DNA from: Phycisphaerae bacterium
GTDB taxonomy: Bacteria > Planctomycetota > Phycisphaerae > Sedimentisphaerales > Anaerohalosphaeraceae
Direction: 5' to 3'
Length of the DNA stretch: 5,551 nucleotides
NCBI GenBank assembly: GCA_003567095.1
Contig: PXAQ01000236.1
Location: 1 to 5,551 of the forward strand
Below, one piece after another: positions 4,846 to 5,551 of this stretch (position 1 is the first letter of the stretch; each line of letters opens with the position of its first letter). The position numbers were made by a program, and so were the translations under genes. The notes under the pieces are model-generated. The model made no database searches. It saw only the letters and a program-made list of their open reading frames with translations, and was not told where the DNA came from.

Positions 4846-5551
4846 CGGCCAAATATGTCATTATCGTCCCGGACGGGGCGGCCGACGATCCGCTGGATTG
4901 CTTTGACGGGAAAACCGTAATCGAGGCGGCCCACACCCCGAATATGGACCGTATTGCGATGGACGGCCGGCAGGGCCTGATGCGCACGGTCCCGACGGGA
5001 ATGACGCCGGGCAGCGATGTGGCTCAAATGAGCCTGCTGGGCTACGATCCGCAAGAGTGTTATACCGGGCGGGCTCCAATTGAGGCGGTCGCTCAGCAGA
5101 TTCCCCTGGCGCCCGATGACTGGGTGTTTCGCTGCAACCTGGTCACCTGTGCCGACGGGAAAATGGCCGACCACAGCGCCGGGCACATTTCCACCAAAGA
5201 GGCGCTGGAAATTGTCGAGGAATTGAAGTCGCTTCTGGACAGTACATCCATACGCTTCTATCCCGGTATCAGCTATCGCCATTTGTGTGTGATCAACGGG
5301 GTCGATTTTTCAAAAGTCACCACATCGCCCCCGCATGACATCATTGGACAAAAGGTTGCCAAGCACCTGCCCAAAGGCAAACAGGCCGATGTGCTCAACG
5401 ACCTGATGGCCAAGTCCCAACAGCTCTTCGAAAACCATCCGATCAACCGTGTCCGTCGCGATCTGGGCGAAAATCCCGTCAGCACCATTTGGCTGTGGGG
5501 GCAGGGACAAAAGGCCGTGCTCGAGCGGTTCAGCAAGAAATACGGAAAACG
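4842..5551 (+). CDS. apgM: ApgM-type cofactor-independent phosphoglycerate mutase homologue, probable alternative homoserine kinase (3' end outside window)
   Basis: 236 codons are present of a family that usually has about 400 residues; the C-terminal metal-binding part lies beyond the window. This is the archaeal-type branch of the alkaline phosphatase superfamily. YVIIVPDGAAD gives metal ligand Asp11, HTPNMDRIA (31-39) follows, and MTPGSDVAQMSLLGYDP holds the expected nucleophile Ser58. Later blocks are YTGRAPIEA (74-82), FRCNLVT (96-102), DHSAGHIS (110-117), YPGISYRHL (140-148), PPHDIIG (163-169) and NPVSTIWLWGQG (211-222). Members interconvert 3- and 2-phosphoglycerate. A subset beside threonine genes was named a proposed homoserine kinase (TIGR02535, as I recall) because it occurs where ThrB is missing. 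The ATGA overlap with hom and the strong coupled ribosome site favour that role here: phosphorylating homoserine for threonine synthase. A glycolytic mutase, or both activities, cannot be excluded from this fragment. Confidence 0.88.
   Translation, partial: MTAKYVIIVPDGAADDPLDCFDGKTVIEAAHTPNMDRIAMDGRQGLMRTVPTGMTPGSDVAQMSLLGYDPQECYTGRAPIEAVAQQIPLAPDDWVFRCNLVTCADGKMADHSAGHISTKEALEIVEELKSLLDSTSIRFYPGISYRHLCVINGVDFSKVTTSPPHDIIGQKVAKHLPKGKQADVLNDLMAKSQQLFENHPINRVRRDLGENPVSTIWLWGQGQKAVLERFSKKYGK

Overview
The window is an ordinary-looking stretch of bacterial chromosome. It holds five protein genes, two of them cut by the window ends, with moderately GC-rich coding DNA and Shine-Dalgarno-led starts. 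I see no mobile element, CRISPR array, tRNA or rRNA. Three features point tentatively to an anaerobic Planctomycetota lineage (Phycisphaerae/Sedimentisphaerales type): the SGSGRT-type phosphate loop of the PurN-like domain, an oxygen-sensitive sulfatase-maturase homologue, and an ApgM-type gene coupled to homoserine dehydrogenase. This assignment is inference from remembered family features, not from a search.

Layout. Bases 1-906 (+) are the 3' part of a gene encoding one continuous polypeptide: an RNase HI-like domain, a short linker, then a PurN-like formyltransferase. It converges on a minus-strand gene at 916-2037 with only 9 bp between the stop codons, and an imperfect inverted repeat straddles the junction. 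The 916-2037 product is a radical SAM/SPASM protein with every cysteine and the catalytic aspartate expected of an anaerobic sulfatase-maturating enzyme. Upstream of it on the same strand, across a 194-bp gap with its own promoter-like sequence, is a parvulin peptidyl-prolyl isomerase without a signal peptide (2232-3095).

A 427-bp intergenic region (3096-3522) separates this leftward pair from a rightward pair. It contains divergent promoter candidates and a 7-bp-stem hairpin.

The rightward pair is hom (3523-4845; homoserine dehydrogenase with a C-terminal ACT domain) and, overlapping it by ATGA, an archaeal-type cofactor-independent phosphoglycerate mutase homologue (4842 to the window end). 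That subfamily has been proposed to supply missing homoserine kinase activity. The two genes therefore probably make consecutive threonine-pathway enzymes: aspartate semialdehyde to homoserine to O-phosphohomoserine.

The most useful leads are the RNase H-PurN fusion and the hom-apgM coupling. No clearly novel multi-gene system is visible.
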